A DNA stretch of 64,000 bases from an uncultured Agathobacter sp. (GCA_934365945.1 CAKRNE010000001.1:248001-312000), one strand, 5' to 3'. Positions 1-9,673 are shown, numbered from the stretch's first letter. Notes: generated from the sequence alone by a model not told the origin. Numbers and translations are program-made.

Positions 1-1840
1 TGAATGCAAACTTTGTTCCATCCATTCTGAATACATAAAGGTCTCCGTTCACTACCTTTAAAAGCTCATCGCCATAATTCTTCAAAACCTCATTGCCCAG
101 TTCATATCCGTAGGTATCATTGATGTGTCCGTACTTTGTTATTCCGATGATAAGCACTGCTGCCGACTCATATCTGAAAATATAGTCATTCAGACAGCTT
201 CCAAGCATCTTCATATTCCAGAGGTTGGTAACAGAATCAACCGAATCCGATATGCCATGATTCAGTATCGAACCGACAAAAATATCAGGTCTTCCATCCA
301 CTCCCTTTATGATGCGTCCATGACCTGTGCAGCTCACAAACACTCCTTGTGCATCCTTTATACGATATGTAAGGTCAAAGGCATCTTTTTTGCCTGAATA
401 CACTGCATCCACTTCCTTCTGGTACATCATCATATCATCGGGATGTATTTTTTTCTTCCATCTTTCCTCTGTGTTTAAGTCATATTCGCTGTCAATTCCC
501 ATAAAACCAAATGCATTTTTGGACCATCTGGTCACATTGGTCTCCATGTTTGTGACAAACATATATATTCTTTGCGATGCCTCTGATAACACCGGGAAAA
601 GCGTCTCATCAAGACCATCTATGTCAAGCTCATCAGAACTCTTATGCCGTACCTCAGCTTCCGATAAAAACATGTCTGTCGCGTCAAACAATTCTCTCTG
701 AAGCTCATTTTCAGACCTGTCTTTTCCCTCTTTTAAGGTGCGTGCATTCTCAAGCGCCATATGCGCCTCCGCTATCCATGCCGGCATACTCTGCCCTGTG
801 TATTGTGCCACTCCGATTGTGACAGTCACCGGTGCCTCAAGCTGCATATTCTGCGCAGTCTCAGTTACATGCGCTTCTATTCTTTTGCGAATAAGCTGCA
901 TCATATTCTCGCTTGTCGTATCAAAGGCGACTACAAACTCATCTGCATCAAATCTGGCTATATAAAAATCATACTCTGACGCAATCTCTTTAAGCGCAAA
1001 GGCTGTCGCAACAAGCACCTTGTCGCCTTCGAGCGGACCGTATTTTTTATTTATTGATTTTAGATCATCAACATCTATCAGATAAAGATACAGCTTACTA
1101 TAGCCGGACGTCCCATTTACCTTTGCACTGATATATTTGTCAAAAGCGCTCCTGTTGTTGATACCGGTCAGCAAATCCGTGGAAATCAATGATTTCTGGC
1201 TGTTACTGTACACAAGCATGTATCCAAGTGTCACCCCACATACAAACGAAGGCAGCATCGGCGTAAAATACTGGATAAATAACATAATAACAGGCAGCAC
1301 TGCAAACGAAGCCATGCGCCTGTATTTGTCGCGGTTCACATAATTTCCCGGCAGAAATGACTTGTAAAATGCCCTGCTGCAGCTATATATAGCCGGTATA
1401 AATGCTATAACAGCCTCTGTAATCATCTCATTCCTGAAGCTTGTCCACTTCAGACACATAACTGTAATCATCATGATACATATGGCGCTCTGCGCCGCTA
1501 TGCGCACGATTCTTCCGGATTTAAGCCGGATAAATACAGATTGCTGCTCTGCCTCACAATACAAAAACCAGTGATATGAAAGCAGCGCTATCAATATAAA
1601 GTAAATGACCGTAAATGTATCAAGCACCAGTTTTCCCGGCTCCCACAGACCATAAACTATGATAGCTATAATATAATCCACCACAGCTGCTGCCGCTGTA
1701 AGCATGCCTACTGTCAGAAATTGATGGTTGCTGTATGTTTTATCATCAGATTTCATAAATCTTAAACATATGACTCCCAGTATCAGCAGACACATAAAGC
1801 TCATCTGCCCATACAGAGTTCCTATTACTATACTACTCAT
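1..1840 (-). CDS. Membrane protein with PAS fold and two degenerate GGDEF domains (3' end outside window)
   Basis: Open from an ATG at 1840 to the window edge without a stop (613 codons visible). The N-terminal third has about six hydrophobic helices. A first GGDEF-type domain follows, with the signature reading RFDADEF in place of R-x-GGDEF. Next is a PAS-like segment (around FMGIDSEYDLNTEERWKKKI and IHPDDM), then a second GGDEF-like domain with the signature RMDGTKF. Both signatures lack the glycine pair needed for GTP binding in active diguanylate cyclases, so it is probably not a cyclase. It could be a c-di-GMP or nucleotide sensor, or a scaffold. The start is supported by GAGGAG ahead of the ATG. 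The C-terminus is unknown because the gene leaves the window. Confidence 0.85.
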   Translation of the reverse strand, partial: MSSIVIGTLYGQMSFMCLLILGVICLRFMKSDDKTYSNHQFLTVGMLTAAAAVVDYIIAIIVYGLWEPGKLVLDTFTVIYFILIALLSYHWFLYCEAEQQSVFIRLKSGRIVRIAAQSAICIMMITVMCLKWTSFRNEMITEAVIAFIPAIYSCSRAFYKSFLPGNYVNRDKYRRMASFAVLPVIMLFIQYFTPMLPSFVCGVTLGYMLVYSNSQKSLISTDLLTGINNRSAFDKYISAKVNGTSGYSKLYLYLIDVDDLKSINKKYGPLEGDKVLVATAFALKEIASEYDFYIARFDADEFVVAFDTTSENMMQLIRKRIEAHVTETAQNMQLEAPVTVTIGVAQYTGQSMPAWIAEAHMALENARTLKEGKDRSENELQRELFDATDMFLSEAEVRHKSSDELDIDGLDETLFPVLSEASQRIYMFVTNMETNVTRWSKNAFGFMGIDSEYDLNTEERWKKKIHPDDMMMYQKEVDAVYSGKKDAFDLTYRIKDAQGVFVSCTGHGRIIKGVDGRPDIFVGSILNHGISDSVDSVTNLWNMKMLGSCLNDYIFRYESAAVLIIGITKYGHINDTYGYELGNEVLKNYGDELLKVVNGDLYVFRMDGTKFAF

Positions 1841-1894
1841 TATACTCTCCTCGTTCTGCCTTATCTTTCTCCCTGTGTGAATATTTAGAACCTG

Positions 1895-1933
1895 CCCACG
1901 CACATTCACAAAACCGCACGATACTCGTGCTTT
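1895..1933. repeat. 39-bp direct repeat, copy 1
   Basis: Nearly identical to 3266-3304 (one visible difference). Each copy holds the small palindrome GCACGATACTCGTGC. The two copies flank pflA and the long palindromic element in the same orientation. Confidence 0.8.
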
Positions 1934-1984
1934 CCCGCTGCTACGCAGCTAATTTTGCTCATATGTGTGGGGGTGGCTCTATTC

Positions 1985-2069
1985 GAGCCACATTGAGAAC
2001 AAGAAAATCTGCTGCTTACATGCAAGCATGACGCATCAGCTTTTTTGTTCTCAGTGGTTCTGAATAATC
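1985..2069. repeat. Dispersed hairpin repeat, copy A
   Basis: The arms GAGAACAAGAAAA and TTTTTTGTTCTC pair around a core containing ACATGCAAGCATGACGCATC. Related copies lie at 36203-36291, 41830-41907 and 47385-47462, all in the same orientation and all at gene borders. It is non-coding, possibly a REP- or MITE-like element. Confidence 0.75.
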
Positions 2070-2120
2070 ATTTATTATATTTTATCAACTTAATGAGTTG
2101 TTAGCAATGGTATTTATAAA

Positions 2121-2870
2121 CTAATTCTGACAATTTAAAATTCTTTTTGCACATTCTATCTGTTCCTTTGTAGGAGGCTCCACTCCCTCAAGCTGATATG
2201 GTATGCCAAGCTCCTTCCACTTGAACACACCAAGTGTGTGGTACGGCAGCACCTCAACCCTGTCCACTGTTTTAAGTGTGTCGATAAACGCTCTAAGCTG
2301 CTTTAAATATTTCTCATCCGTGGTGATTCCCGGCACAAGCACATGACGTATCCACATCTTTTTGCCATTTTCGGAAAGATATTGTGCCATATCGAGGATA
2401 TTCTGATTTGTCTGTCCCGTGAGCTTTTTGTGCTCCTCATCATCTATATGCTTGATATCCAGCATGAAGAGATCTGTGTATTTCATAAGCTCATTAAATT
2501 TGCCCAAAAACGGCTCCTCTTTGGTAAACGGATTTCCTGATGTGTCAAGGCAGGTATTCACGCCCTTTTCCTTTGCAAGCTTAAATAGCTCTGTGACAAA
2601 GTCTATCTGCAGGAGCGCCTCGCCTCCGCTTACTGTTATGCCGCCGGTTTGCTTCCAATATGCCTTATAGCGCATGGCTGTCTTTAGCACCTCCTGCGGT
2701 GTCATCAGCTTTGCACCATCATTTTCGCCGCATTTGGCCCATGTATCCGGGTTGTGACAATATTTGCAGCGCATATTACAGCCCTTCAAAAATACTATAT
2801 ATCTCACTCCCGGGCCGTCGGCTGAGCCGAAGCTTTCTACCGAGTGTACTCTTCCTAGTGTCTCTCCCAT
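2121..2870 (-). CDS. pflA: Pyruvate formate-lyase activating enzyme
   Basis: Radical SAM enzyme that installs the glycyl radical on pyruvate formate-lyase using SAM and a [4Fe-4S] cluster. At 249 residues it is the normal length. The cluster motif C-x3-C-x2-C is at Cys31, Cys35 and Cys38 (CNMRCKYCHNPDTW), followed by the glycine-rich SAM motif TGGITVSGGEALLQ. The ATG has GGAGG at good spacing. It lies downstream of pflB on the same strand, but 440 bp of palindromic DNA separates them, so co-transcription depends on read-through. Its partner is almost certainly the neighbouring PflB. Confidence 0.97.
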   Translation of the reverse strand: MGETLGRVHSVESFGSADGPGVRYIVFLKGCNMRCKYCHNPDTWAKCGENDGAKLMTPQEVLKTAMRYKAYWKQTGGITVSGGEALLQIDFVTELFKLAKEKGVNTCLDTSGNPFTKEEPFLGKFNELMKYTDLFMLDIKHIDDEEHKKLTGQTNQNILDMAQYLSENGKKMWIRHVLVPGITTDEKYLKQLRAFIDTLKTVDRVEVLPYHTLGVFKWKELGIPYQLEGVEPPTKEQIECAKRILNCQN

Positions 2871-2910
2871 GTTTTACCTCCTTTAGGTTGTTGTCGATAC
2901 TTTTATTTTT

Positions 2911-3175
2911 GTGGTACGGAATTTTCGTAAACCCGCCGACCGGGACTTTGAAATGCTCAGATTCTTCGGGCCAAGAGGCTGTATGAATTATGATTTAGGT
3001 TTTCTATGCTTGACGCGACCGGCTTTTACGCGCCTTCCATGGCGCATAACGCCTTGCCCATGCGTCCATGCATGGGCATCACTGGCTGTGTTCATAATTC
3101 TAACAGCCTCTAAGCCCTGCGAAATTCGCATTGCAAAGTCCCGGTCGGCGGGCTTCCGAAAATTCCTTACGCTGT
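2911..3175. repeat. Long palindromic element, copy 1
   Basis: Non-coding. The outer arms 2918-2950 and 3134-3166 pair with two mismatches over 33 nt. Pairing continues inward through GAGGCTGT/ACAGCCTC and ATGAATTATGA/TCATAATTC. The tip (2998-3079) forms two small hairpins, GCGCC-TTCCAT-GGCGC and CCCATGC-GTCCAT-GCATGGG. A second copy at 8561-8875 keeps this 82-nt core but changes paired bases together. It lies between pflB and pflA. It may be a structured RNA, a processing site or a mobile palindrome; nothing shows which. Confidence 0.8.
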
Positions 3176-3265
3176 GGTGTAATTTAAAAAATCAGAATAT
3201 GCAGGCACTTGGCCTGCACATTCTGGAATGTTGGATATTTTTTTATTCGTAACTATTCATAACCA

Positions 3266-3304
3266 CCCACGCACATTCGCAAAACCGCACGATACTCGTG
3301 CTTT
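3266..3304. repeat. 39-bp direct repeat, copy 2
   Basis: Second copy of the repeat at 1895-1933. It ends 10 bp short of the pflB stop codon. Confidence 0.8.
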
Positions 3305-3313
3305 GCTTTTATA

Positions 3314-5566
3314 TTACATTCTCTCGTGGCATGTACGTGAGATTACATCGAGCTGCTGCTCTCTTGTGAGGTCGATGAACTTAACTGCGTATCCTGATAC
3401 TCGGATTGTGAAGTTTGCGTACTCCTCTTTCTCCGGATGCTCCATTGCATCGATGAGCTTCTCTTTACCAAATACGTTTACATTGAGGTGATGTGCACCC
3501 TGATCGAAGTATCCGTCCATTACGTTTACAAGGTTGTCGATTCTCTCGCCCTCGTTGTTTCCAAGTGCTCCAGGGTTGATGGTCTGTGTATTTGAGATTC
3601 CATCAAGTGCCCACTCATATGGAAGCTTTGTGAGTGAGTTTAAGGATGCGAGAAGTCCGTTCTGCTCTGCGCCGTATGATGGGTTTGCTCCCGGTGAAAG
3701 CGGCTCTCCGGCTTTACGTCCGTCAGGCATTGCTCCTGTAGCTTTTCCGTATACTACGTTTGATGTAATTGTAAGGATTGATGTTGTAGGCTCTGAATCA
3801 CGGTATGTGTGATGCTTCTTTAACTTGTCCATGAATGTCTTAAGAAGCCATACACCGATCTCGTCTGCGCGGTCATCATCGTTTCCGTATTTAGGGAACT
3901 CTCCCTCGATTTCGAAATCCTTTGCGAGTCCGTTCTCGTCACGTACTACTTTAACCTTTGCATATTTGATTGCTGAAAGAGAATCGATTACGTGTGAGAA
4001 TCCTGCGATTCCTGTTGCGAATGTTCTCTTTAAGTCTGTATCCATGAGTGCAAGCTCTGCTGCCTCATAGTAGTATTTGTCATGCATGTACTGGATAAGG
4101 TTTAATGTATTTACATAGATGTCTACTAACCAGTCCATCATCTTGTCGTATTTTGCCATTACCTCGTCATAGTCAAGGTACTCTGCTGTGATAGGTGCGT
4201 AGTTTGGTCCTACCTGCTCACCTGATTTCTCATCAACACCACCGTTGATAGCGTAAAGGAGACATTTTGCAAGGTTTGCACGTGCTCCGAAGAACTGCAT
4301 CTCTTTACCTGTCTGTGTTGCAGATACACAGCAGCAGATTGCATAATCATCGCCCCATACAGGCTTCATTGCGTCATCATTCTCATACTGGATTGAGCTT
4401 GTCTCAATTGAGATGCGGGCTGCATAATCCTTGAAGGTCTGAGGAAGCTTTGATGAGTAGAATACTGTAAGGTTTGGCTCCGGTGCAGGTCCCATGTTCT
4501 CTAATGTATGGAGGAAACGGAAGTCTGTCTTTGTAACCATTGAACGTCCGTCCACACCTGTTCCTGCTACGTCAAGTGTTGCCCATACCGGATCTCCTGA
4601 GAATAACTGGTTGTATGAAGGGATACGTGCAAATTTAACCATACGAAGCTTCATTGTAAAATGATCGATGAGCTCCTGTGCTTCCTGCTCTGTAAGGATG
4701 CCCTTGTCCATATCTCTCTTGATGTAAATGTCAAGGAATGTAGATACACGACCTACTGACATTGCTGCACCATTCTGTGTCTTGATTGCTGCAAGGTATC
4801 CGAAGTATAACCACTGAACTGCCTCTTTTGCGTTTGTTGCAGGTCTTGAGATATCATATCCGTAAATCTCTGCAAGCTTCTTCATATCCTCAAGACATTT
4901 GATCTGCTCTGCGATTTCCTCTCTTAAACGGATAACATCATCTGTCATCTGTCCACAGCCACAGTTTGCCTTGTCCTTCTTTTTCTCCTCGATGAGGTGA
5001 TCAAGTCCGTATAACGCTACACGACGGTAATCACCGACGATACGTCCACGGCCGTATGTGTCAGGAAGTCCTGTGAGGATCTTTGCATGACGAACCTTCA
5101 TCATCTCAGGTGTGTATGCATCGAATACTGCTGTGTTGTGTGTCTTATGATATTTTGTAAAAATTTCCTTGAGCTTGTCGCTTACATTGTAACCGTATGT
5201 CTCAGCAGCCTGTACTGCCATCTTGATTCCACCATAAGGCATGAATGCTCTCTTTAATGGCTTGTCTGTCTGAAGACCTACAATCTGCTCGAGGTCCTTT
5301 AATGCCTCATCTATATATCCAGGGCCGTAAGCTGTGATTCCTGTTACAACCTCTGTCTCCATGTCAAGAACTCCGCCCTTGGCACGCTCTTCTTTCTGTA
5401 ATTTCTGGAGCGCATCCCACAGCTTGTTTGTAGCATCTGTCGGATCAGCTAAAAAGCTCTCGTCTCCGTCATATGGAGTGTAGTTATCCTGAATAAACTG
5501 ACGGACGTTGATTTCCTCTTTCCAAAGACGTCCTTCAAATCCATCCCACTCTTTCATTTCTATCAT
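3314..5566 (-). CDS. pflB: Formate C-acetyltransferase (pyruvate formate-lyase)
   Basis: Glycyl-radical enzyme converting pyruvate and CoA to acetyl-CoA and formate under anaerobic conditions. At 750 residues it is full length. The catalytic cysteines lie in a CCC run at 411-413 ([13 protein letters not shown]), and the radical glycine is Gly725 in RVSGYAVKF near the C-terminus. The ATG at 5566 follows AAGGAGG with 8-nt spacing. A good promoter lies 65 bp upstream of the start (5631-5660). pflA follows downstream. An acidic, well-conserved protein with no sign of damage. Confidence 0.98.
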   Translation of the reverse strand: MIEMKEWDGFEGRLWKEEINVRQFIQDNYTPYDGDESFLADPTDATNKLWDALQKLQKEERAKGGVLDMETEVVTGITAYGPGYIDEALKDLEQIVGLQTDKPLKRAFMPYGGIKMAVQAAETYGYNVSDKLKEIFTKYHKTHNTAVFDAYTPEMMKVRHAKILTGLPDTYGRGRIVGDYRRVALYGLDHLIEEKKKDKANCGCGQMTDDVIRLREEIAEQIKCLEDMKKLAEIYGYDISRPATNAKEAVQWLYFGYLAAIKTQNGAAMSVGRVSTFLDIYIKRDMDKGILTEQEAQELIDHFTMKLRMVKFARIPSYNQLFSGDPVWATLDVAGTGVDGRSMVTKTDFRFLHTLENMGPAPEPNLTVFYSSKLPQTFKDYAARISIETSSIQYENDDAMKPVWGDDYAICCCVSATQTGKEMQFFGARANLAKCLLYAINGGVDEKSGEQVGPNYAPITAEYLDYDEVMAKYDKMMDWLVDIYVNTLNLIQYMHDKYYYEAAELALMDTDLKRTFATGIAGFSHVIDSLSAIKYAKVKVVRDENGLAKDFEIEGEFPKYGNDDDRADEIGVWLLKTFMDKLKKHHTYRDSEPTTSILTITSNVVYGKATGAMPDGRKAGEPLSPGANPSYGAEQNGLLASLNSLTKLPYEWALDGISNTQTINPGALGNNEGERIDNLVNVMDGYFDQGAHHLNVNVFGKEKLIDAMEHPEKEEYANFTIRVSGYAVKFIDLTREQQLDVISRTCHERM

Positions 5567-5630
5567 TGTAATATCCTCCTTAAAATGTGTGAATGTTACT
5601 TCGTTTGATTAGTTTTACTTAACTGTGGTT

Positions 5631-5660
5631 AGTATATACTTACTACGGTATTTTTGTCAA
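5631..5660 (-). promoter_or_regulatory. Promoter of pflB
   Basis: On the minus strand TTGACA (5655-5660) is followed after 18 nt by TATACT (5631-5636), 65 bp ahead of the pflB start. Matches the sigma-A consensus closely. Confidence 0.7.
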
Positions 5661-5731
5661 TATCCCTGTTGTTTCTTTTGAGATACATTCCATAGTTATT
5701 TATACGACTATGGCTTATTTTATAACCAAAA

Positions 5732-5772
5732 AGAGCCAACTGCCCGGGTTTATCGCCCAGACGGTCGGCTCT
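5732..5772 (-). terminator. Intrinsic terminator after rsmH-like gene
   Basis: On the minus strand AGAGCCGACCGTCTGGGCG pairs with CCCGGGCAGTTGGCTCT, followed by TTTTT. It lies 115 bp past the methyltransferase stop and upstream of the pflB promoter, so it separates the two units. Confidence 0.8.
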
Positions 5773-5887
5773 TATTTGTTATATTTCATGTGGTTATTCC
5801 ACTTATCCGTCAGTCATATAACACGTTCATAGTAGACTATTTTTCTCAATAAAGCAATAGTTTTTTAGAACTATTTTAAAATCTTTT

Positions 5888-6937
5888 CTATTTTGCACGG
5901 ACCGCCCAGCGCATCTTCGTGGACCTGGCGCGTCCGTTCTGAGCACATTCCTGTGCTGATGGACGGATCACATCCTTTGAATAGTCGCTGTATATTCCTG
6001 CTTTATATCCTGCCTTGAGTGCCTTTTTGACCAGCTTGTCCTCTCCTGAATGGAAGGTAAGGATAGCAGCTCTTCCGCCGGGCTTTAATGCTCCCGGAAG
6101 CTTTTCCATAAACTCGTAGAGCACCTCAAACTCACGGTTTACATCTATGCGGAGCGCCTGGAAGGTGCGCTGACAGGTCTTTTTGATGATGTCCCTCTTG
6201 TCCTTTTCAGGGAGAAAATCAAGTGTCTGCTCTATAATGTGACGAAGCTTTGTGGTCGTATCTATGCGGTTACCCTTCCTGATTTCATCTGTGATTGCCT
6301 TTGCAAGCTCCTCGCAATACGGCTCATCTGAGTTCTCATAGAGCATACCCGAAAGCTCCTCACGGGAAATATTGTCAAGACGCTCTGCCGCACTGATACC
6401 GGCATTTGGATTAAGACGCAGATCCAGCGGTCCGTCCACCTTAAATGAAAATCCACGCTCAGGATTATCTATCTGCATGGATGACACTCCAAGATCTGCA
6501 AGTATGAAATCAAAGCCTCCCACTTCCTTTGCAATCTCATCTATTGTGCAGAAGTTCTGCAGCTTTACGGTGAGAATATCCTCTCCAAAGCCGGCTTCAG
6601 CGAGACGTTTTTTTGTCTTTTCAGACTCGATTGGGTCAACATCTGTGGCATACATATGCCCCTGACCGTCAAGCCTTTCAAGCATTGCCTTTGTGTGCCC
6701 ACCGTATCCGAGTGTGGCATCAAAGCCTGTCTGTCCCGGCTTGATATCAAGAAAATCTATGATTTCCTTTACCATTATGGATATATGCATGCCCGCAGGT
6801 GTATTTCCCTTGCTGATGACATGCTCAATTGTATCCTTGTATTTCTCCGGGTTTAATTCCTTGTATTTTTCCTCAAATTTTTTGGGATATTTTCCGCTAT
6901 AATGTACGCGGCGCTTGTGCTGTTTTTCTTCGCTCAT
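5888..6937 (-). CDS. rsmH: RsmH/MraW-type 16S rRNA (cytosine1402-N4)-methyltransferase
   Basis: SAM-dependent methyltransferase of the MraW family, which modifies C1402 of 16S rRNA. At 349 residues it is longer than the usual 310. An N-terminal basic extension of about 45 residues (HKRRVHYSGKYPKKF) precedes the typical start (TPAGMHISIMVKEIIDFL). The SAM-binding motif is DATLGYGGHTKAML, and later family blocks are FILADLGVSSMQID, ERGFSF, TFQALRIDVNREFE and ILTFHSGEDKLVK. It is not in a dcw cluster, so it may be a second copy beside the usual mraW; the sequence cannot tell. The start ATG has GGAG upstream. Confidence 0.88.
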   Translation of the reverse strand: MSEEKQHKRRVHYSGKYPKKFEEKYKELNPEKYKDTIEHVISKGNTPAGMHISIMVKEIIDFLDIKPGQTGFDATLGYGGHTKAMLERLDGQGHMYATDVDPIESEKTKKRLAEAGFGEDILTVKLQNFCTIDEIAKEVGGFDFILADLGVSSMQIDNPERGFSFKVDGPLDLRLNPNAGISAAERLDNISREELSGMLYENSDEPYCEELAKAITDEIRKGNRIDTTTKLRHIIEQTLDFLPEKDKRDIIKKTCQRTFQALRIDVNREFEVLYEFMEKLPGALKPGGRAAILTFHSGEDKLVKKALKAGYKAGIYSDYSKDVIRPSAQECAQNGRARSTKMRWAVRAK

Positions 6938-7034
6938 TTTCTGCTCCGTTTCTTTTTTGGTTTGGACTGTTACGCTGACTTTTGCTACAGTATAACTTTT
7001 ATTTCACTTTTCCGCAAGATAATGACTTACATTC

Positions 7035-8420
7035 CTATACCATCTGCACGAGCCACACATCACTTTTCACCATGAAGTATCCGATGACTACCTTTATCAG
7101 CTCTGTGGCCTGCACAAGAAAATACACTGCTACTATGCCAAGCGCTGTGTATTTGGCGAGCACAAATGCCACCGGTACCACTATCACCCATGTAAATACA
7201 GAGTCAAACAGAAATGTGACCAGTGTCTTGCCGCCTGAGCGGAGTGTAAAATACGACGAATGTGTAAATGCACAAAATGGCATAATTATCGCTGATACCG
7301 CTATGAAGCTTGTTGCGAGCGCCTTGATTTCGTCGGTTGTGTTATATATCTGAGGGAAAAATCCTCCTACCAGAAGCATGACCGCCGCCATTATAGAGCA
7401 GCAGAACACACTGAACACTATCATCTTGTTATCCGCATCCTTTGCCTTTTCAAGCTCACCGGCTCCAAGATACTGCCCCACAACTATGCTGATGCATGCG
7501 CCAAGCTGTATAAACACGATGTTGAAAAGGTTTGTTATCGTTGTCGCAATGTTTAAGCCTGCGATTACCGAGAGCCCACGTACTGAATAGCACTGTGTAA
7601 CCGTTGTCATGCCTGCTGCCCAGAAAAGCTCATTGAGCATGAGTGGCAGACCCTTGATGAATATAGTCTTAAACTCATCAAACGGCATTCCTATTCCTCT
7701 GTAAGCGCCCTCGAGATATCTGTTCCTATCCCTGTTTTTATGTGCCCACAGCACAACTATTATTGTCTCAATATATCGCGACATCACCGTGGCAATAGCT
7801 GCTCCCGCCACACCCAGCTTTGGTATCGGTCCTATTCCGAAGATGAGCAGAAAATCAAGCACCGCATTGCTTCCGACTGCTGCAAAGCTTGCAACCATCG
7901 GTACAAAGGTCTGTCCTGTTTCCTTTATGTTTGTTGCATAGGCCTGTGTCACCGCAAACGGTATGAGACCTATCATAACTATTTTTAGATATTCCTTTCC
8001 ATATGCCAGTGCTACCTCCGTGGCACCGTTTCCTGCCGTATCTGTCAGATATAATGATATGAGCGCTGTTCCGTTTGTGATAAACAGTGTCATCGCTATC
8101 GCTGTAACAAGCAGCGCTGCATACAGCTTGAATCTGAAGGAATACATATGCCCCTTATGATTTCCCTTGCCAAAATACTGTGCTCCGAATATACTTGCCG
8201 CTGACACAGCCCCAAACACAGCCAGATTGTACACAAATATGAGCTGGTTTACAATTGCTACTCCCGACATCTGCTCTGTGCCGAGCTGTCCTACCATAAT
8301 GTTGTCCAGAAAGCTTACCAGATTTGTGATTGCATTCTGGATTATCATTGGTATGGCCAGCATGAGATAGCGCTTATAAAATGCCTTGTCTCCTATATAT
8401 TTTTGTCTGAATTTATGCAT
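7035..8420 (-). CDS. MATE family efflux transporter
   Basis: Integral membrane protein of 461 residues with about 12 hydrophobic helices in two similar halves, as expected for MATE sodium- or proton-coupled exporters of drugs or metabolites. The opening half reads MIIQNAITNLVSFLDNIMVG, the classic MATE start, and the second half repeats the pattern near ELFWAAGMTTVTQCYSVRGL. The start ATG follows GGGGGACAAAC. It stands alone: rsmH lies downstream on the same strand, about 100 bp away, and a long palindrome lies upstream. Substrate unknown. Confidence 0.92.
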   Translation of the reverse strand: MHKFRQKYIGDKAFYKRYLMLAIPMIIQNAITNLVSFLDNIMVGQLGTEQMSGVAIVNQLIFVYNLAVFGAVSAASIFGAQYFGKGNHKGHMYSFRFKLYAALLVTAIAMTLFITNGTALISLYLTDTAGNGATEVALAYGKEYLKIVMIGLIPFAVTQAYATNIKETGQTFVPMVASFAAVGSNAVLDFLLIFGIGPIPKLGVAGAAIATVMSRYIETIIVVLWAHKNRDRNRYLEGAYRGIGMPFDEFKTIFIKGLPLMLNELFWAAGMTTVTQCYSVRGLSVIAGLNIATTITNLFNIVFIQLGACISIVVGQYLGAGELEKAKDADNKMIVFSVFCCSIMAAVMLLVGGFFPQIYNTTDEIKALATSFIAVSAIIMPFCAFTHSSYFTLRSGGKTLVTFLFDSVFTWVIVVPVAFVLAKYTALGIVAVYFLVQATELIKVVIGYFMVKSDVWLVQMV

Positions 8421-8560
8421 GTTTGTCCCCCTTTCGATTTCTCCATGATTCTTTCGTGTAATGTTACTATTCTACTACGTCAGACTTTATTTTTCAAATA
8501 TTTTATGTGTTTTTCCTTAATTTATTTTAGAGCTGAAAAATTTGTATCATAATGGCCATG

Positions 8561-8875
8561 GGTCGGGGCGCAAGTCGCAGAGTCCGGGCGGGCAAGTCGC
8601 AGAGTCCGGGCGGGCAAGCCACACTCTCGCTTCCGCTACGCTTCGCAGCTAAGATTCTGTACGAATTATGCCTTTGAAGGTTTTCTATGCTTGACGAAAC
8701 CGGCTTTTATGTGCCTTCCATGGCACATAACGCCTTGCCCAGCCTTCCATGGCTGGGCATTTCTGGGTTTCATGGGCATAATTCTACAGCTTCTAAGCCG
8801 CTTCGCTATTCGCGGCTGCGAGGGTGTGGCGTGCCCGCCCGGACTCTGTGACTTGCGCCCCTTACGTTGTGGATG
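8561..8875. repeat. Long palindromic element, copy 2
   Basis: Non-coding. Left arm from 8565 (GGGGCGCAAGTC) pairs with 8850-8861 (GACTTGCGCCCC), and pairing continues through GTCCGGGCGGGCA. A 22-bp unit is duplicated in tandem in the left arm (8574-8595, 8596-8617) but is single in the right arm. The core 8679-8760 is the counterpart of 2998-3079. Its two tip hairpins read GTGCC-TTCCAT-GGCAC and CCCAGCC-TTCCAT-GGCTGGG, so the changed bases are compensated in the opposite arm. Confidence 0.8.
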
Positions 8876-8896
8876 GGTTTAATTTTTATGTAAATA

Positions 8897-8925
8897 TTGA
8901 CACACCTGTTTTTTTGTAATATAAG
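8897..8925 (+). promoter_or_regulatory. Probable promoter of the nitroreductase gene
   Basis: TTGACA (8897-8902), 17 nt, TATAAG (8920-8925). It gives a 5' leader of about 160 nt before the start at 9091; the leader is AT-rich and I see no clear riboswitch in it. Confidence 0.6.
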
Positions 8926-9090
8926 TATGATATAGCTTGTTAGTAGTTTCTAACCTCATAATGAGAACGATTAATTTTACATAAATCTATAATTATGCAA
9001 TTATATGTAATCTATATATTGTACTGTGGTTAATCTCTCATCTCATATGAATTTCAAGACAAATTAAACATAATCTCAGGAGGAATTATC

Positions 9091-9627
9091 ATGGAATTTA
9101 ATGCATTACTTGAAGCAAGAAGAAGTGTACGTGCTTTTGATGACACAAAGGCCGTAACCAAGGAGCAGATAAAGACTTTAATAGAAGCAGGTATTCAAGC
9201 TCCTTCTTGGAAAAATTCGCAGACGGCAAGATACTACTGTTTACTGAGCGATGAGGCAAGAGCCAAGTTTTCCGCAGACTGTCTGCCTGAATTTAACGCA
9301 AACAACTCTCATGGTGCTGCTCTTGTAGTTACCACATTTGTTTCTAACCGTTCCGGCTTTGACCGCGAGGGCAATCCTGACAATGAATGCGGAAACGGAT
9401 GGGGCTACTATGACCTCGGTCTGCACAATGAAAACTTCGTACTTAAAGCAAAAGAGCTTGGACTCGATACACTTATCATGGGCATACGTGACGGTGAGGC
9501 CATCCGCAAGGAATTAAGCATTCCCGAGACAGAAACTGTTGTCGCTGTTATCGCTGTAGGATACGGCAAGATAGAGCCTGCAAAACCAAAGCGTAAGAGT
9601 CCTGATGATATTGTGAAGTTCTTTTAG
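9091..9627 (+). CDS. Nitroreductase family protein
   Basis: FMN-dependent oxidoreductase of 178 residues, complete. The N-terminal FMN-binding motif is RRSVRAFDDTKAVT, followed by GIQAPSWKNSQTARYY and the C-terminal block LGLDTLIMGIRDGE and VVAVIAVGYGK, all typical of the NfsA/NfnB-like superfamily. A Shine-Dalgarno AGGAGG precedes the ATG. Single-gene unit with its own promoter and terminator. The natural substrate cannot be deduced. Confidence 0.92.
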   Translation: MEFNALLEARRSVRAFDDTKAVTKEQIKTLIEAGIQAPSWKNSQTARYYCLLSDEARAKFSADCLPEFNANNSHGAALVVTTFVSNRSGFDREGNPDNECGNGWGYYDLGLHNENFVLKAKELGLDTLIMGIRDGEAIRKELSIPETETVVAVIAVGYGKIEPAKPKRKSPDDIVKFF

Positions 9628-9673
9628 TAACACATAATATACTCTAATACTTGTATTTATTATACAAACACTA

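Larger units (their letters stand above)
1841..2120. other. Intergenic region rich in small hairpins and repeats
   Basis: No gene seen. It holds a 39-bp repeat (1895-1933, second copy at 3266-3304), small palindromes such as GTGGCTC/GAGCCAC (1973-1991), and one copy of a dispersed hairpin repeat (1985-2069). Confidence 0.7.
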
